Source: Tetragonia tetragonoides
Taxonomy: Eukaryota > Streptophyta > Magnoliopsida > Caryophyllales > Aizoaceae
Length of the DNA stretch: 64,000 nucleotides
Direction: 5' to 3'
NCBI GenBank assembly: GCA_038025085.1
Contig: CM076139.1
Location: 44,558,807-44,622,806 of the forward strand
Shown here: positions 1 through 19,119 of the stretch, piece by piece
How the letters are laid out: each line of letters starts with the position of its first letter
Position numbering within the stretch: position 1 is the first letter of the stretch
Made by a program: the position numbers and the translations under genes
The notes under the pieces: model-generated
The model's database searches: none
What the model was told of the DNA's origin: nothing
Seen by the model: the letters and a program-made list of their open reading frames with translations, nothing else

Positions 1-1345
1 ACTCTAGAAGCATATTGTATTCCCTGTTTTGCTCACCAACTTCAGTTAACATTAGTAGCAATTGCTAAAAATCATGATGATGTTGCTTGGTTTTTTTTAT
101 AAGATTTCTATTATGCTGAATGTTGTTGGAGCCTCTTATAAGCAAAGGGATATGCTTAGGGAATACAAGCAGAAAGAGTAGAAGATGCATTACGCATGGG
201 TGAGCTTCAAAGTGGTCGAGGTTTAAATCAAGAACTAGAACTAAAAAGACCTGGTGATACACGTTAGGGATCCCAATTCACTACAAAATATGGGAAAAAT
301 GTTTTCTTCAATAATTGATGTGCTTGATGCTATTTCAACAGATGGCTCTACGGGAGAGGATAGAATGAAGGCTCAATGCCTTTTTAGATTATTTGCAAAC
401 ATTTGAGTTTTGCTTTTTGTTTCATTTGATGAGAGAAATTATGGGGATCACAAATGAGCTAAATACAATTCAGGAAAGAGCGAGGCATTGTTAATGCTAT
501 GTTATTAGTTGGTGTTGCTAAGGAGAGATTGCAGGGATTGAGGGATATGGAATATTGGTCTATTAAGGATAATGTTGTCTCATTTGCCTGAAACATTATA
601 TATTGGTCCCTAATATGGATGATATGCATGTCATTCGTGGAAAATCAAAGCGTAGAGTCTCAAAAGTTTGGAATGCACATTATTATGAGTTTGACTGTTA
701 TAACACAATCATTGATAGGATGCTTCTGGAGATTAATAATCGGTTTAACGAGGTGAACACTGATTTGCTCTTTGGTGTGGCTTGTTTGAATCCATCTAAC
801 TCCTTGAATTTGATAAAAAGAGATTGATCAGATTGGCACAATTATATCCTAGTGAGTTTTCACAGGTTCAACTTGATGCTCTTGATATGCAACTTTCGAG
901 CTTCATTGTTGATGTGCGTTGAGATGAAAGATTTTTTGAATTGAAATGGATTATCGATTTTTCAAGAAAAATGGTTGAAAGAAAAAAAACACACTATTTA
1001 TCCACAAGTAATCTAATGATTTTAGCTTCATATAGATTGAAAATTTGATCTAATTTTTTTTTATTGCAATTTTAGTATTCTGACATGTGTTTTCTTCTTT
1101 ATCAGGTGTACTTACTTTTGAAGATGACGCTAATATTACCAGTTGATACAACTACAGTGGAAAGAGCATGTTCTACAATGAAGTTCATAAAAAATGATTT
1201 GCGGAATTGAATGGGTGATGAATTTCTAAATGATTGTATGGTGTATTACATAGAAAATGATGTATTTGAGAGTATAAGTAATGATGCTATTATGGGTCGT
1301 TTTCGGAATATGAAAACACGCCGAGTACAATTATATTAACTAGTT
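1..1345 (+). pseudogene. hAT-family transposase (TTF-zinc-finger/DUF4371 type), decayed and 5' truncated
   Basis: A plus-strand reading, broken by frameshifts and stops, matches plant hAT transposases of the TTF-type zinc-finger/hAT-dimerisation class. The first 90 bases read CIPCFAHQLQLTLVAIAKNH. At about 245-290 the segment GDTR is followed by a stop where the family has Trp. The best-kept block is 603-910 (RGKSKRRVSKVWNAHYYEFD, then LLEINNRFNEV). A probable intron near 1010-1107 ends in TTTATCAG. The last block, 1108-1340, carries the C-terminal dimerisation motif (LPVDTTTVERACSTMKFIKN, one in-frame stop). The N-terminus lies outside the window. It can no longer make a transposase. The family call is from remembered motifs. 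Confidence 0.8.
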
Positions 1346-1369
1346 TAGTGCACCCAATTTTATCAATAA

Positions 1370-8100
<6,731 letters not shown>

Positions 8101-9273
8101 TTGAACGGAGGTAACAGAGGTGTTAACGCCGTTTTCATTTAAAGCACTCCGAGCGAGCGGGTCGATAGTATACAAACTGTACAAACTAATAGGAGCTATT
8201 AGATCAGTTTGATCTAACGGCCCTCAAAACTCTCGATTTTCTTAACTAGTTTCCAGTAAAAGAAATAATGAGACAGAAAACAGAAACCAGGCACAAAAAA
8301 AGTCAGTAAAAAAGTCACGAGCAATCCTAGCATGCGGGGAGTTTTAGAGAGAGGTCAGACATTCTCTCTATTAACTCCCTCAAACCCTAGCCCCTCTTTC
8401 GGAATATCTTTGGCCAGCCGCCGCCCCTTTTCTTCAAGATTTTCATCAAATTTAGTCCATTTGTAGTCTCTTCTAGTCTTATCTGGCCTTATCTAGCATT
8501 AATTTTTAGTCTTATGTTTCCAATTGTTGTTGAAGGATTGGCAACAACAGCCTTGATTGTAGCCACCAAGTTCATCTCTTCTTTTTTCAAGCGATGGTTC
8601 CATTGATGACTCATCTATGAAGATGACGAGGGTGGTGATTTGCTCAGTACAATTTTATGATTTTCAGGCGACTTTGCTCGTCTACTTTGTTCCTCCGGCG
8701 ACCTTGAACGACTATCTGGGTATTTTGCTCACTTGAGGTTTGCTTTGGTTGATTGATGTCAGTTCATACAAAGAATGTGTATCTCTCTTAGAATTTTGGT
8801 TTTTCATTTCCAGATCTGAAACACGAAGAAAAAAAAAAAAAAGCTTTGAGCTCAAGTCTTGGTTTCTTTCTCGGCTCTTTACCTCCGGCGACCTTCAAGT
8901 CATGGTTGCTCGAAGCACACCCATTTCTTCGTCACCGGCCCCAAGGTTCCGATCTAGGTTGATTTCGGAGTTATGTATGAAGTATGTGAATCTCCATTAG
9001 AATTTGGGGGTTTTTTGGGTTCTAAGATCTGAAAAATCTAAAGGTAAAAAAAGAAAAAACGTTTGCTGATTGTTGGTGTTTGAGGATCCTGATCCTCTTT
9101 GTTTCTTGATCTCTGGAGCTGAAGAACAAAATAGAGTTGGGAAGATGAAGATGGTTCAATTTTAGTTTTGGCTAATTTGTATCATTTTTAGATTTCTTTT
9201 TTATTTGTTCTTAGCTGTAATTGTTTCATATAAGTCCTTCACTAATCTGTTAGTGAAGACACTTTAGGTTAAT
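8101..9273 (+). other. Non-coding, leader-like sequence preceding the tandem amplification
   Basis: No convincing CDS. The segment 8340-9120 looks like a plant 5' leader: pyrimidine-rich, with AAACCCTAGCCCCTC near 8380 and CTCCGGCGACCTT-like phrases near 8690 and 8885. Bases 8165-8225 resemble, in inverted orientation, 14065-14140 at the far end of the first amplified unit, so a weak terminal inverted repeat is possible. I assign no function. Confidence 0.35.
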
Positions 9274-10963
9274 CTCCATAATTTTCTCCCAGCCTTTTGC
9301 TCTTGCGCTTAAAAATTCAACTAAACTCACAATTTGATCAAACAATTAATAAAGGTCAATTATTTCCTAGAAATACTCAACTAAACTCATAATTTGTTGT
9401 TCCTATATTGCTCCAAATTCTACTCATGCGTGAAGTTAATCTTTTTTTTTTTTTTTTTAGATCTGCGTGAAGTTAACCTCCTTGGTTCCCAGCAAAGCTA
9501 TTTTAGAAATTATTTTTTAAAATTCCACAATTATCACAAAAAAATATTTTACCCATATTTACGTGCTAGATTTTCTGAACCTGAGCCACGTAAAATGCTT
9601 CCACCTTCAACTACTCTCAATTTTCTCTCCCACTAATTTGACTGGTATGAGGGGACTCTTCCTCCCAAGTCTATCTTTATACCCACTAATTACTCCACTC
9701 AAAAATGATAATTACGATGGTTAGAAAGATCATGGAGCAAAACTGAAAAGATTTAGCTTCCTTCTCCAAACCAAATTTTTACAAGCAAAAATGTTGAAGG
9801 ATGTGAGAACTTTGGAGAAATTGGGAAAAGTATATAGGAGCAAAAATTTCCATCATTGCACACATCATTAACTGTAACAGGCGTCGTTCAACAAAGTAGA
9901 AATTGTTTACTCTCTCTATGCTTCTACTGGTATGTACATTCAATTCCTTAGTATTTTCTTAATAATTTGTTTGAAAGCTTTTATTTTTTATTTTTAATGA
10001 ATTATTTTTCCTGATTATGGCCTCAATTGATATCGTTGAATATTTTTTATTTCAAATGTTATCAATATAGTATCTTGAGTCCAACTCTTTTTTATCTTAC
10101 ATGATATGCTCTACTCTCTTTTCTTGCCTCTTCACTGAAACTTTAACTGGAAAATAGGTTATTTAGAGCCATAAAGATGGTTGGATGTATTAGATATGAA
10201 GAGGTGCTCAGAAGAGGTAGATGATTTGAATTTTCTTATCTAAGTTTTTGACTAATTATACATGGAGAAGTGAAAAATCAGCAATTGGACTCAAGTTAAA
10301 AACAATTATCCTTAATTGTTTTCACATTTTCTCAAATATTGTTATTATTTGTTTTTCGCAAATGACATGATCTTCTAGCAGTAGTCAACCCTTCAATGAC
10401 TTCAAGTGTAGGTCTTGAAAAATAAAAGAAACATAAACTTTTTATTTCAATGCCGAAATCATTGAAACTATGCTAGAGATACATTGAAATTGTACTGCAT
10501 CTTCATTGAAACTAAACTATATTCATTTATCCAAGGATGAAATAATTGATAGGGAATATGTAAGAATGCATAATCCATAGATTAAAGGAAGACATGTAGG
10601 AATAAGGGGGATGAGCGTATGAGGGAAAGAGGGAAGTGGTTTCTAATCATAAAAGCGAGGAAAAAAAAATAAAAAGAACAGGGAGGGATCAACAAAATCA
10701 TAGTTTTACGTCCCTTACCATTGTACGATGCAGCTGGCATCTGCTGCATCTCTTCGTCTCGTTCTATTGGTAAATAAATAGGGCTACGCCCTCCCTCTTT
10801 CGTCAAAAACAGAAGACAACAACCAACAACAAAAGCAGTCAGCAACAACAGTCAGTGCAACACCAACAACCGCTCAATTCACTTATTCGATACAACTAAC
10901 ATCTTGGAAGATATCCATTGTCAGACTTACATACTGTATACTAAAATCAAATCAATTGATGAT

Positions 10964-11031
10964 AAACCTATGTAGGATTCGAACCCATATCTTGTGCTGT
11001 GCACATGCTCTACCATTTGAGCTAAAAGGTT
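10964..11031 (-). other. Degenerate tRNA-like sequence (pol III box A and box B), copy 1
   Basis: On the minus strand, 68 nt fold partly like a tRNA. The acceptor arms AACCTTT and ATAGGTT pair at 6 of 7 positions. The D-arm carries box A (TAGCTCAAATGG...GAGC) and the T-arm carries box B (GGTTCGAATCC). The anticodon region is wrong: TGTGC and GCACA pair around a 3-base loop, and the variable loop is missing. It is therefore a tRNA relic or a tRNA-derived SINE head, not a working tRNA. It lies inside the 1014-bp repeat. Confidence 0.7.
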
Positions 11032-11977
11032 TGAATTCAAATAACTACAGATAGCAACCAGCAAAAGAATCAGACATTGATATCAAACTCTATGCACCTT
11101 TCCTTCATCTCCGCATGTCAAATCTGTATTTTCTATACAAATTTAATAACTTTAGCTCACAAATTAGATGCTCACTTGCAAAAACAACTATAAGACATCA
11201 TCAATAAAATTTATGCTTAAGGGATAAGACCACTCATTGATAGCAATTTGCAAGTTACATGGTTCCCAACAATTGGTCTCAATCAACAAAATCAGCAATT
11301 GGACTCAAGTTAAAAACAATTATCCTTAATTGTTTTCACATTTTCTCAAATATTGTTATTATTTGTTTTTCGCAAATGACATGATCTTCTAGCAGTAGTC
11401 AACCCTTCAATGACTTCAAGTGTAGGTCTTGAAAAATAAAAGAAACATAAACTTTTTATTTCAATGCCGAAATCATTGAAACTATGCTAGAGATACATTG
11501 AAATTGTACTGCATCTTCATTGAAACTAAACTATATTCATTTATCCAAGGATGAAATAATTGATAGGGAATATGTAAGAAAGCATAATCCATAGATTAAA
11601 GGAAGACATGTAGGAATAAGGGGGATGAGCGTATGAGGGAAAGAGGGAAGTGGTTTCTAATCATAAAAGCGAGGAAAAAAAAATAAAAAGAACAGGGAGG
11701 GATCAACAAAATCATAGTTTTACGTCCCTTACCATTGTACGATGCAGCTGGCATCTGCTGCATCTCTTCGTCTCGTTCTATTGGTAAATAAATAGGGCTA
11801 CGCCCTCCCTCTTTCGTCAAAAACAGAAGACAACAACCAACAACAAAAGCAGTCAGCAACAACAGTCAGTGCAACACCAACAACCGCTCAATTCACTTAT
11901 TCGATACAACTAACATCTTGGAAGATATCCATTGTCAGACTTACATACTGTATACTAAAATCAAATCAATTGATGAT

Positions 11978-12045
11978 AAACCTATGTAGGATTCGAACCC
12001 ATATCTTGTGCTGTGCACATGCTCTACCATTTGAGCTAAAAGGTT
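11978..12045 (-). other. Degenerate tRNA-like sequence, copy 2
   Basis: Same 68-nt tRNA-like sequence, 1014 bp beyond copy 1, carried by the second tandem repeat. Confidence 0.7.
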
Positions 12046-14156
12046 TGAATTCAAATAACTACAGATAGCAACCAGCAAAAGAATCAGACATTGATATCAA
12101 ACTCTATGCACCTTTCCTTCATCTCCGCATGTCAAATCTGTATTTTCTATACAAATTTAATAACTTTAGCTCACAAATTAGATGCTCACTTGCAAAAACA
12201 ACTATAAGACATCATCAATAAAATTTATGCTTAAGGGATAAGACCACTCATTGATAGCAATTTGCAAGTTACATGGTTCCCAACAATTGGTCTCAATCAA
12301 CAAAATCAGCAATTGGACTCAAGTTAAAAACAATTATCCTTAATTGTTTTCACATTTTCTCAAATATTGTTATTATTTGTTTTTCGCAAATGACATGATC
12401 TTCTAGCAGTAGTCAACCCTTCAATGACTTCAAGTGTAGGTCTTGAAAAATAAAAGAAACATAAACTTTTTATTTCAATGCTGAAATCATTGAAACTATG
12501 CTAGAGATACATTGAAATTGTACTGCATCTTCATTGAAACTAAACTATATTCATTTATCCAAGGATGAAATAATTGATAGGGAATATGTAAGAATGCATA
12601 ATCCATAGATTAAAGGAAGACATGTAGGAATAAGGGGGATGAGCGTATGAGGGAAAGAGGGAAGTGGTTTCTAATCATAAAAGCGAGGAAAAAAAAATAA
12701 AAAGAACAGGGAGGGATCAACAAAATCATAGTTACGAATCTCATATCCACGAAGGCATGCAAAGTGGGAAATGGGCTAAGAAAAGAGAAAACTTATTCAT
12801 ATAACTAGGAGTGCTATGGAACTTAGACACAAACAAATGCAAGATGCATGTTGACTAAACAGTTAAAGCACTCAAAGCTACATTCATAAAGATATAACTC
12901 TCAATCCAAGTTAAATTGAAAAACTGCAGATTCATTTAGACAGAAAAGCAAATTCATATATGCTGAATTGAAGATTCATTACAACTGAAATACGAATTCA
13001 TTGAACATTAACCACAAAAACATCGAACCCACGTGTACTTCCTAATGAACTAGTAAGCCAATACATAGAATACTGCACTTTCTATTTTAATACGAGACAA
13101 TAATCTAATGTTGCACCCAAAAGCCATGGCCATAGAAGTCACTAGTAACTCAAAGAGGAACGTTTGAACAACAAACTATTTCAGAAACCCCAACCTGAAG
13201 AATGACATCTAATTGTATCAAACAGAATATTTTTTTGTTTTCGAGCCTAACTACTTGTACATGAAAATTTGTAAACTTGGAGGTCCTCAATTCCTCCAAA
13301 TATTCTGGTTACTACACATTTATATTGTGCTTCACTGAATTTAGATAATTGTAGAGAATAAGGGTCATATGGCCATTTTAGTACTTCATAAATTTCACAA
13401 ATTTATACCATTAGAGATGTGCCAATACAGCAAGTTGTGGTACTAGATTAAGAAATATGACTCCATAATCGTATAATTGATGGAATTGTGCTCTCGAGTT
13501 TTGCGAAAATTTCTAGTGTCCTAATTAAACACCAAATCTATACACTAGCACATAACATCAAAAACCTTCAAAAGCCAGCACAAAAAATACATAATCCGTC
13601 CAAATTAAGCACATCAAACTAGTTAATATCATTTACCATATAAAAATACATAGTTAATTAACAAAATACTCCACTTAAAAATCACAACAACCTTAAATCA
13701 AACAGTCAGTGACACATTCATTCACTCTCACTTGACAAAGATATTCAACCCTAAACTTTTCGCACAAAATTAAGCAATCACAAGAAGAAATACATACCTT
13801 AAAGTTGATAGAAGAAGCAATTTTGAATTCGCTAAAGTATTCCGTCGATTAGGGTTCCATATTCAAGGGCACGAGGGAGCCCAAGACATAGAATGCGAGT
13901 TGAGCTTCACAGAGATAAGGAGTTTCAAACTGAGGAGAGAGAAGATTGTAGTAACGTAGGAAAAGCCGCCTCAAAAAAAATTAAAACAAAATTGCAAAGT
14001 TGCCTAGTATTACAGTTTTGCCATTAATGAAATGTTAAATCCGCGCGTTTCATTAAACTCTGCGGGCTCTTCTGGACCATTGATCGGCTTGATCGAACAG
14101 CCCACAATAATTGGTGGTTTGTATGGTTTGTATCTTAAGAAGGGTTTGTATAGGAG

Positions 14157-14204
<48 letters not shown>
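14157..14204. repeat. (CA)n microsatellite in unit A
   Basis: About 23 CA units near the end of block R. The matching tract in unit B is at 18575-18617. Confidence 0.97.
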
Positions 14205-14208
<4 letters not shown>

Positions 14209-15710
14209 ATAATAATACTAAAGAAGTTACCAGAGAGAGAAAATGGATTAGCCATGTGTCAATTTTTTATGAATTTGGCCACGTGTCATTTCCTCATGAG
14301 TTTGGTCATGTGTCATTAAAGAAAATAAAAAATAAAAAAAAAATTAGAATTTGAAAAAAACAAACAAACAAAAAACTCACGTTTGTTAGTAGTTTCATAA
14401 AAATAGATAACTAACTAACTTTTAATTACAAAAGCATAAATAAATAAATTACAATGGAAAAAAAAACCCGAAAAACACCACGTTTGATCTTAAGCATTTT
14501 TTATCAAAAAAAAAAAGTCTAAGCCAGTAACTAATGGAGTAAAATTAGGAAGTTGCAACAAGGACAAATTCTCATTAACTAACGCTGAGATACTTTGGCA
14601 ATAAAAAAAAAGTATAAATGAACTACAAAGAAATAGAGTGGAAAAAACTCAATTGATCGAAAATAAAGAATAAAAGATAAGCTCTTTTCAAATTTTCACA
14701 TAACAAATCCATAATTTTCTCCCAGCCTTTTGCTCTTGCGCTTAAAAATTCAACTAAACTCACAATTTGATCAAACAATTAATAAAGGTCAATTATTTCC
14801 TAGAAATACTCAACTAAACTCATAATTTGTTGTTCCTATATTGCTCCAAATTCTACTCATGCGTGAAGTTAATCTTTTTTTTTTTTTTTTAGATCTGCGT
14901 GAAGTTAACCTCCTTGGTTCCCAGCAAAGCTATTTTAGAAATTATTTTTTAAAATTCCACAATTATCACAAAAAAATATTTTACCCATATTTACGTGCTA
15001 GATTTTCTGAACCTGAGCCACGTAAAATGCTTCCACCTTCAACTACTCTCAATTTTCTCTCCCACTAATTTGACTGGTATGAGGGGACTCTTCCTCCCAA
15101 GTCTATCTTTATACCCACTAATTACTCCACTCAAAAATGATAATTACGATGGTTAGAAAGATCATGGAGCAAAACTGAAAAGATTTAGCTTCCTTCTCCA
15201 AACCAAATTTTTACAAGCAAAAATGTTGAAGGATGTGAGAACTTTGGAGAAATTGGGAAAAGTATATAGGAGCAAAAATTTCCATCATTGCACACATCAT
15301 TAACTGTAACAGGCGTCGTTCAACAAAGTAGAAATTGTTTACTCTCTCTATGCTTCTACTGGTATGTACATTCAATTCCTTAGTATTTTCTTAATAATTT
15401 GTTTGAAAGCTTTTATTTTTTATTTTTAATGAATTATTTTTCCTGATTATGGCCTCAATTGATATCGTTGAATATTTTTTATTTCAAATGTTATCAATAT
15501 AGTATCTTGAGTCCAACTCTTTTTTATCTTACATGATATGCTCTACTCTCTTTTCTTGCCTCTTCACTGAAACTTTAACTGGAAAATAGGTTATTTAGAG
15601 CCATAAAGATGGTTGGATGTATTAGATATGAAGAGGTGCTCAGAAGAGGTAGATGATTTGAATTTTCTTATCTAAGTTTTTGACTAATTATACATGGAGA
15701 AGTGAAAAAT

Positions 15711-17151
15711 CAGCAATTGGACTCAAGTTAAAAACAATTATCCTTAATTGTTTTCACATTTTCTCAAATATTGTTATTATTTGTTTTTCGCAAATGACAT
15801 GATCTTCTAGCAGTAGTCAACCCTTCAATGACTTCAAGTGTAGGTCTTGAAAAATAAAAGAAACATAAACTTTTTATTTCAATGCCGAAATCATTGAAAC
15901 TATGCTAGAGATACATTGAAATTGTACTGCATCTTCATTGAAACTAAACTATATTCATTTATCCAAGGATGAAATAATTGATAGGGAATATGTAAGAATG
16001 CATAATCCATAGATTAAAGGAAGACATGTAGGAATAAGGGGGATGAGCGTATGAGGGAAAGAGGGAAGTGGTTTCTAATCATAAAAGCGAGGAAAAAAAA
16101 ATAAAAAGAACAGGAAGGGATCAACAAAATCATAGTTTTACGTCCCTTACCATTGTACGATGCAGCTGGCATCTGCTGCATCTCTTCGTCTCGTTCTATT
16201 GGTAAATAAATAGGGCTACGCCCTCCCTCTTTCGTCAAAAACAGAAGACAACAACCAACAACAAAAGCAGTCAGCAACAACAGTCAGTGCAACACCAACA
16301 ACCGCTCAATTCACTTATTCGATACAACTAACATCTTGGAAGATATCCATTGTCAGACTTACATACTGTATACTAAAATCAAATCAATTGATGATAAACC
16401 TATGTAGGATTCGAACCCATATCTTGTGCTGTGCACATGCTCTACCATTTGAGCTAAAAGGTTTGAATTCAAATAACTACAGATAGCAACCAGCAAAAGA
16501 ATCAGACATTGATATCAAACTCTATGCACCTTTCCTTCATCTCCGCATGTCAAATCTGTATTTTCTATACAAATTTAATAACTTTAGCTCACAAATTAGA
16601 TGCTCACTTGCAAAAACAACTATAAGACATCATCAATAAAATTTATGCTTAAGGGATAAGACCACTCATTGATAGCAATTTGCAAGTTACATGGTTCCCA
16701 ACAATTGGTCTCAATCAACAAAATCAGCAATTGGACTCAAGTTAAAAACAATTATCCTTAATTGTTTTCACATTTTCTCAAATATTGTTATTATTTGTTT
16801 TTCGCAAATGACATGATCTTCTAGCAGTAGTCAACCCTTCAATGACTTCAAGTGTAGGTCTTGAAAAATAAAAGAAACATAAACTTTTTATTTCAATGCC
16901 GAAATCATTGAAACTATGCTAGAGATACATTGAAATTGTACTGCATCTTCATTGAAACTAAACTATATTCATTTATCCAAGGATGAAATAATTGATAGGG
17001 AATATGTAAGAATGCATAATCCATAGATTAAAGGAAGACATGTAGGAATAAGGGGGATGAGCGTATGAGGGAAAGAGGGAAGTGGTTTCTAATCATAAAA
17101 GCGAGGAAAAAAAAATAAAAAGAACAGGGAGGGATCAACAAAATCATAGTT
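15711..17151. repeat. 1014-bp tandem repeat array, 1.4 copies (within unit B)
   Basis: Copies start at 15711 and 16725, again exactly 1014 bp apart. The partial copy breaks at the same base of the repeat as in unit A, so the break predates the larger duplication. Confidence 0.96.
16396..16463 (-). other. Degenerate tRNA-like sequence, copy 3
   Basis: Same 68-nt sequence with box A and box B, offset 5432 bp from copy 1, carried by the 1014-bp repeat of unit B. Confidence 0.7.
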
Positions 17152-18572
17152 ACGAATCTCATATCCACGAAGGCATGCAAAGTGGGAAATGGGCTAAGAA
17201 AAGAGAAAACTTATTCATATAACTAGGAGTGCTATGGAACTTAGACACAAACAAATGCAAGATGCATGTTGACTAAACAGTTAAAGCACTCAAAGCTACA
17301 TTCATAAAGATATAACTCTCAATCCAAGTTAAATTGAAAAACTGCAGATTCATTTAGACAGAAAAGCAAATTCATATATGCTGAATTGAAGATTCATTAC
17401 AACTGAAATACGAATTCATTGAACATTAACCACAAAAACATCGAACCCACGTGTACTTCCTAATGAACTAGTAAGCCAATACATAGAATACTGCACTTTC
17501 TATTTTAATACGAGACAATAATCTAATGTTGCACCCAAAAGCCATGGCCATAGAAGTCACTAGTAACTCAAAGAGGAACGTTTGAACAACAAACTATTTC
17601 AGAAACCCCAACCTGAAGAATGACATCTAATTGTATCAAACAGAATATTTTTTTGTTTTCGAGCCTAACTACTTGTACATGAAAATTTGTAAACTTGGAG
17701 GTCCTCAATTCCTCCAAATATTCTGGTTACTACACATTTATATTGTGCTTCACTGAATTTAGATAATTGTAGAGAATAAGGGTCATATGGCCATTTTAGT
17801 ACTTCATAAATTTCACAAATTTATACCATTAGAGATGTGCCAATACAGCAAGTTGTGGTACTAGATTAAGAAATATGACTCCATAATCGTATAATTGATG
17901 GAATTGTGCTCTCGAGTTTTGCGAAAATTTCTAGTGTCCTAATTAAACACCAAATCTATACACTAGCACATAACATCAAAAACCTTCAAAAGCCAGCACA
18001 AAAAATACATAATCCGTCCAAATTAAGCACATCAAACTAGTTAATATCATTTACCATATAAAAATACATAGTTAATTAACAAAATACTCCACTTAAAAAT
18101 CACAACAACCTTAAATCAAACAGTCAGTGACACATTCATTCACTCTCACTTGACAAAGATATTCAACCCTAAACTTTTCGCACAAAATTAAGCAATCACA
18201 AGAAGAAATACATACCTTAAAGTTGATAGAAGAAGCAATTTTGAATTCGCTAAAGTATTCCGTCGATTAGGGTTCCATATTCAAGGGCACGAGGGAGCCC
18301 AAGACATAGAATGCGAGTTGAGCTTCACAGAGATAAGGAGTTTCAAACTGAGGAGAGAGAAGATTGTAGTAACGTAGGAAAAGCCGCCTCAAAAAAAATT
18401 AAAACAAAATTGCAAAGTTGCCTAGTATTACAGTTTTGCCATTAATGAAATGTTAAATCCGCGCGTTTCATTAAACTCTGCGGGCTCTTCTGGACCATTG
18501 ATCGGCTTGATCGAACAGCCCACAATAATTGGTGGTTTGTATGGTTTGTATCTTAAGAAGGGTTTGTATAGG

Positions 18573-18622
<50 letters not shown>

Positions 18623-19119
18623 ATAATAATACTAAAGAAGTTGCCAGAGAGAGAAAATGGATTAGCCATGTGTCAATTTTTTATGAATTTGGCCACGTGT
18701 CATTTCCTCATGAGTTTGGTCATGTGTCATTAAAGAAAATAAAAAATAAAAAAAAATTAGAATTTGAAAAAAACAAACAAACAAAAAACTCACGTTTGTT
18801 AGTAGTTTCATAAAAATAGATAACTAACTAACTTTTAATTACAAAAGCATAAATAAATAAATTACAATGGAAAAAAAAACTCCAAACAGCACGTTTGATC
18901 TTAAGCATTTTTTCTCAAAAAAAAAAAAGTCTAAGCCAGTAACTAATGGAGTAAAATTAGGAAGTTGCAACAAGGACAAATTCTCACTAACTAACGCTGA
19001 GATACTTTGGCAATAAAAAAAAAGTATAAATGAACTACAAAGAAATAGAGTGGAAAAAACTCAATTGATCGAAAATAAAGAATAAAAGATAAGCTCTTTT
19101 CAAATTTTCACATAACAAA

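Larger units (their letters stand above)
10279..12733. repeat. 1014-bp tandem repeat array, 2.4 copies (within unit A)
   Basis: The phrase CAGCAATTGGACTCAAG starts copies at 10279, 11293 and 12307, exactly 1014 bp apart. The third copy stops at 12733, inside the word CAAAATCATAGTT, where R sequence begins. The copies are nearly identical (for example AGAATGCAT versus AGAAAGCAT near 10563/11577), so the duplication is recent. Each full copy contains the same 88-codon minus-strand open frame, which has no recognisable domain. Confidence 0.96.
9274..14707. repeat. Segmental tandem duplication, unit A (5434 bp)
   Basis: First of three head-to-tail units. It comprises a left block L (9274-10278, 1005 bp), two complete 1014-bp repeats and a 427-bp partial third (10279-12733), and a right block R (12734-14707). 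The next unit repeats this order almost base for base. Within L a plus-strand donor-like site (CTACTG|GTATGT) lies near 9931. Within R a minus-strand donor-like site (AAG|GTATGT, near 13797) ends what looks like a non-coding first exon. No long open frame exists in either block. Confidence 0.93.
14708..19119. repeat. Segmental tandem duplication, unit B (4412 bp)
   Basis: Second head-to-tail unit: block L (14708-15710), one full 1014-bp repeat plus the same 427-bp partial (15711-17151), and block R (17152-19119). It equals unit A minus one 1014-bp repeat, apart from small indels in the poly(T) and CA tracts and a few substitutions. This is the pattern expected from unequal exchange. Confidence 0.93.

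Noticed and set aside
10582..10848. 88-codon minus-strand frame repeated identically at 11596 and 16014
   Set aside because: The repetition comes from the DNA duplication itself. No domain, weak composition, no splice or promoter context.
10964..11031. Functional tRNA gene
   Set aside because: The anticodon arm closes on a 3-base loop and the variable loop is missing, so it is a relic.
14157..14204. CA repeat as a CRISPR-like or satellite array
   Set aside because: Simple dinucleotide repeat without spacers. The genome is plant, and no cas gene is present.
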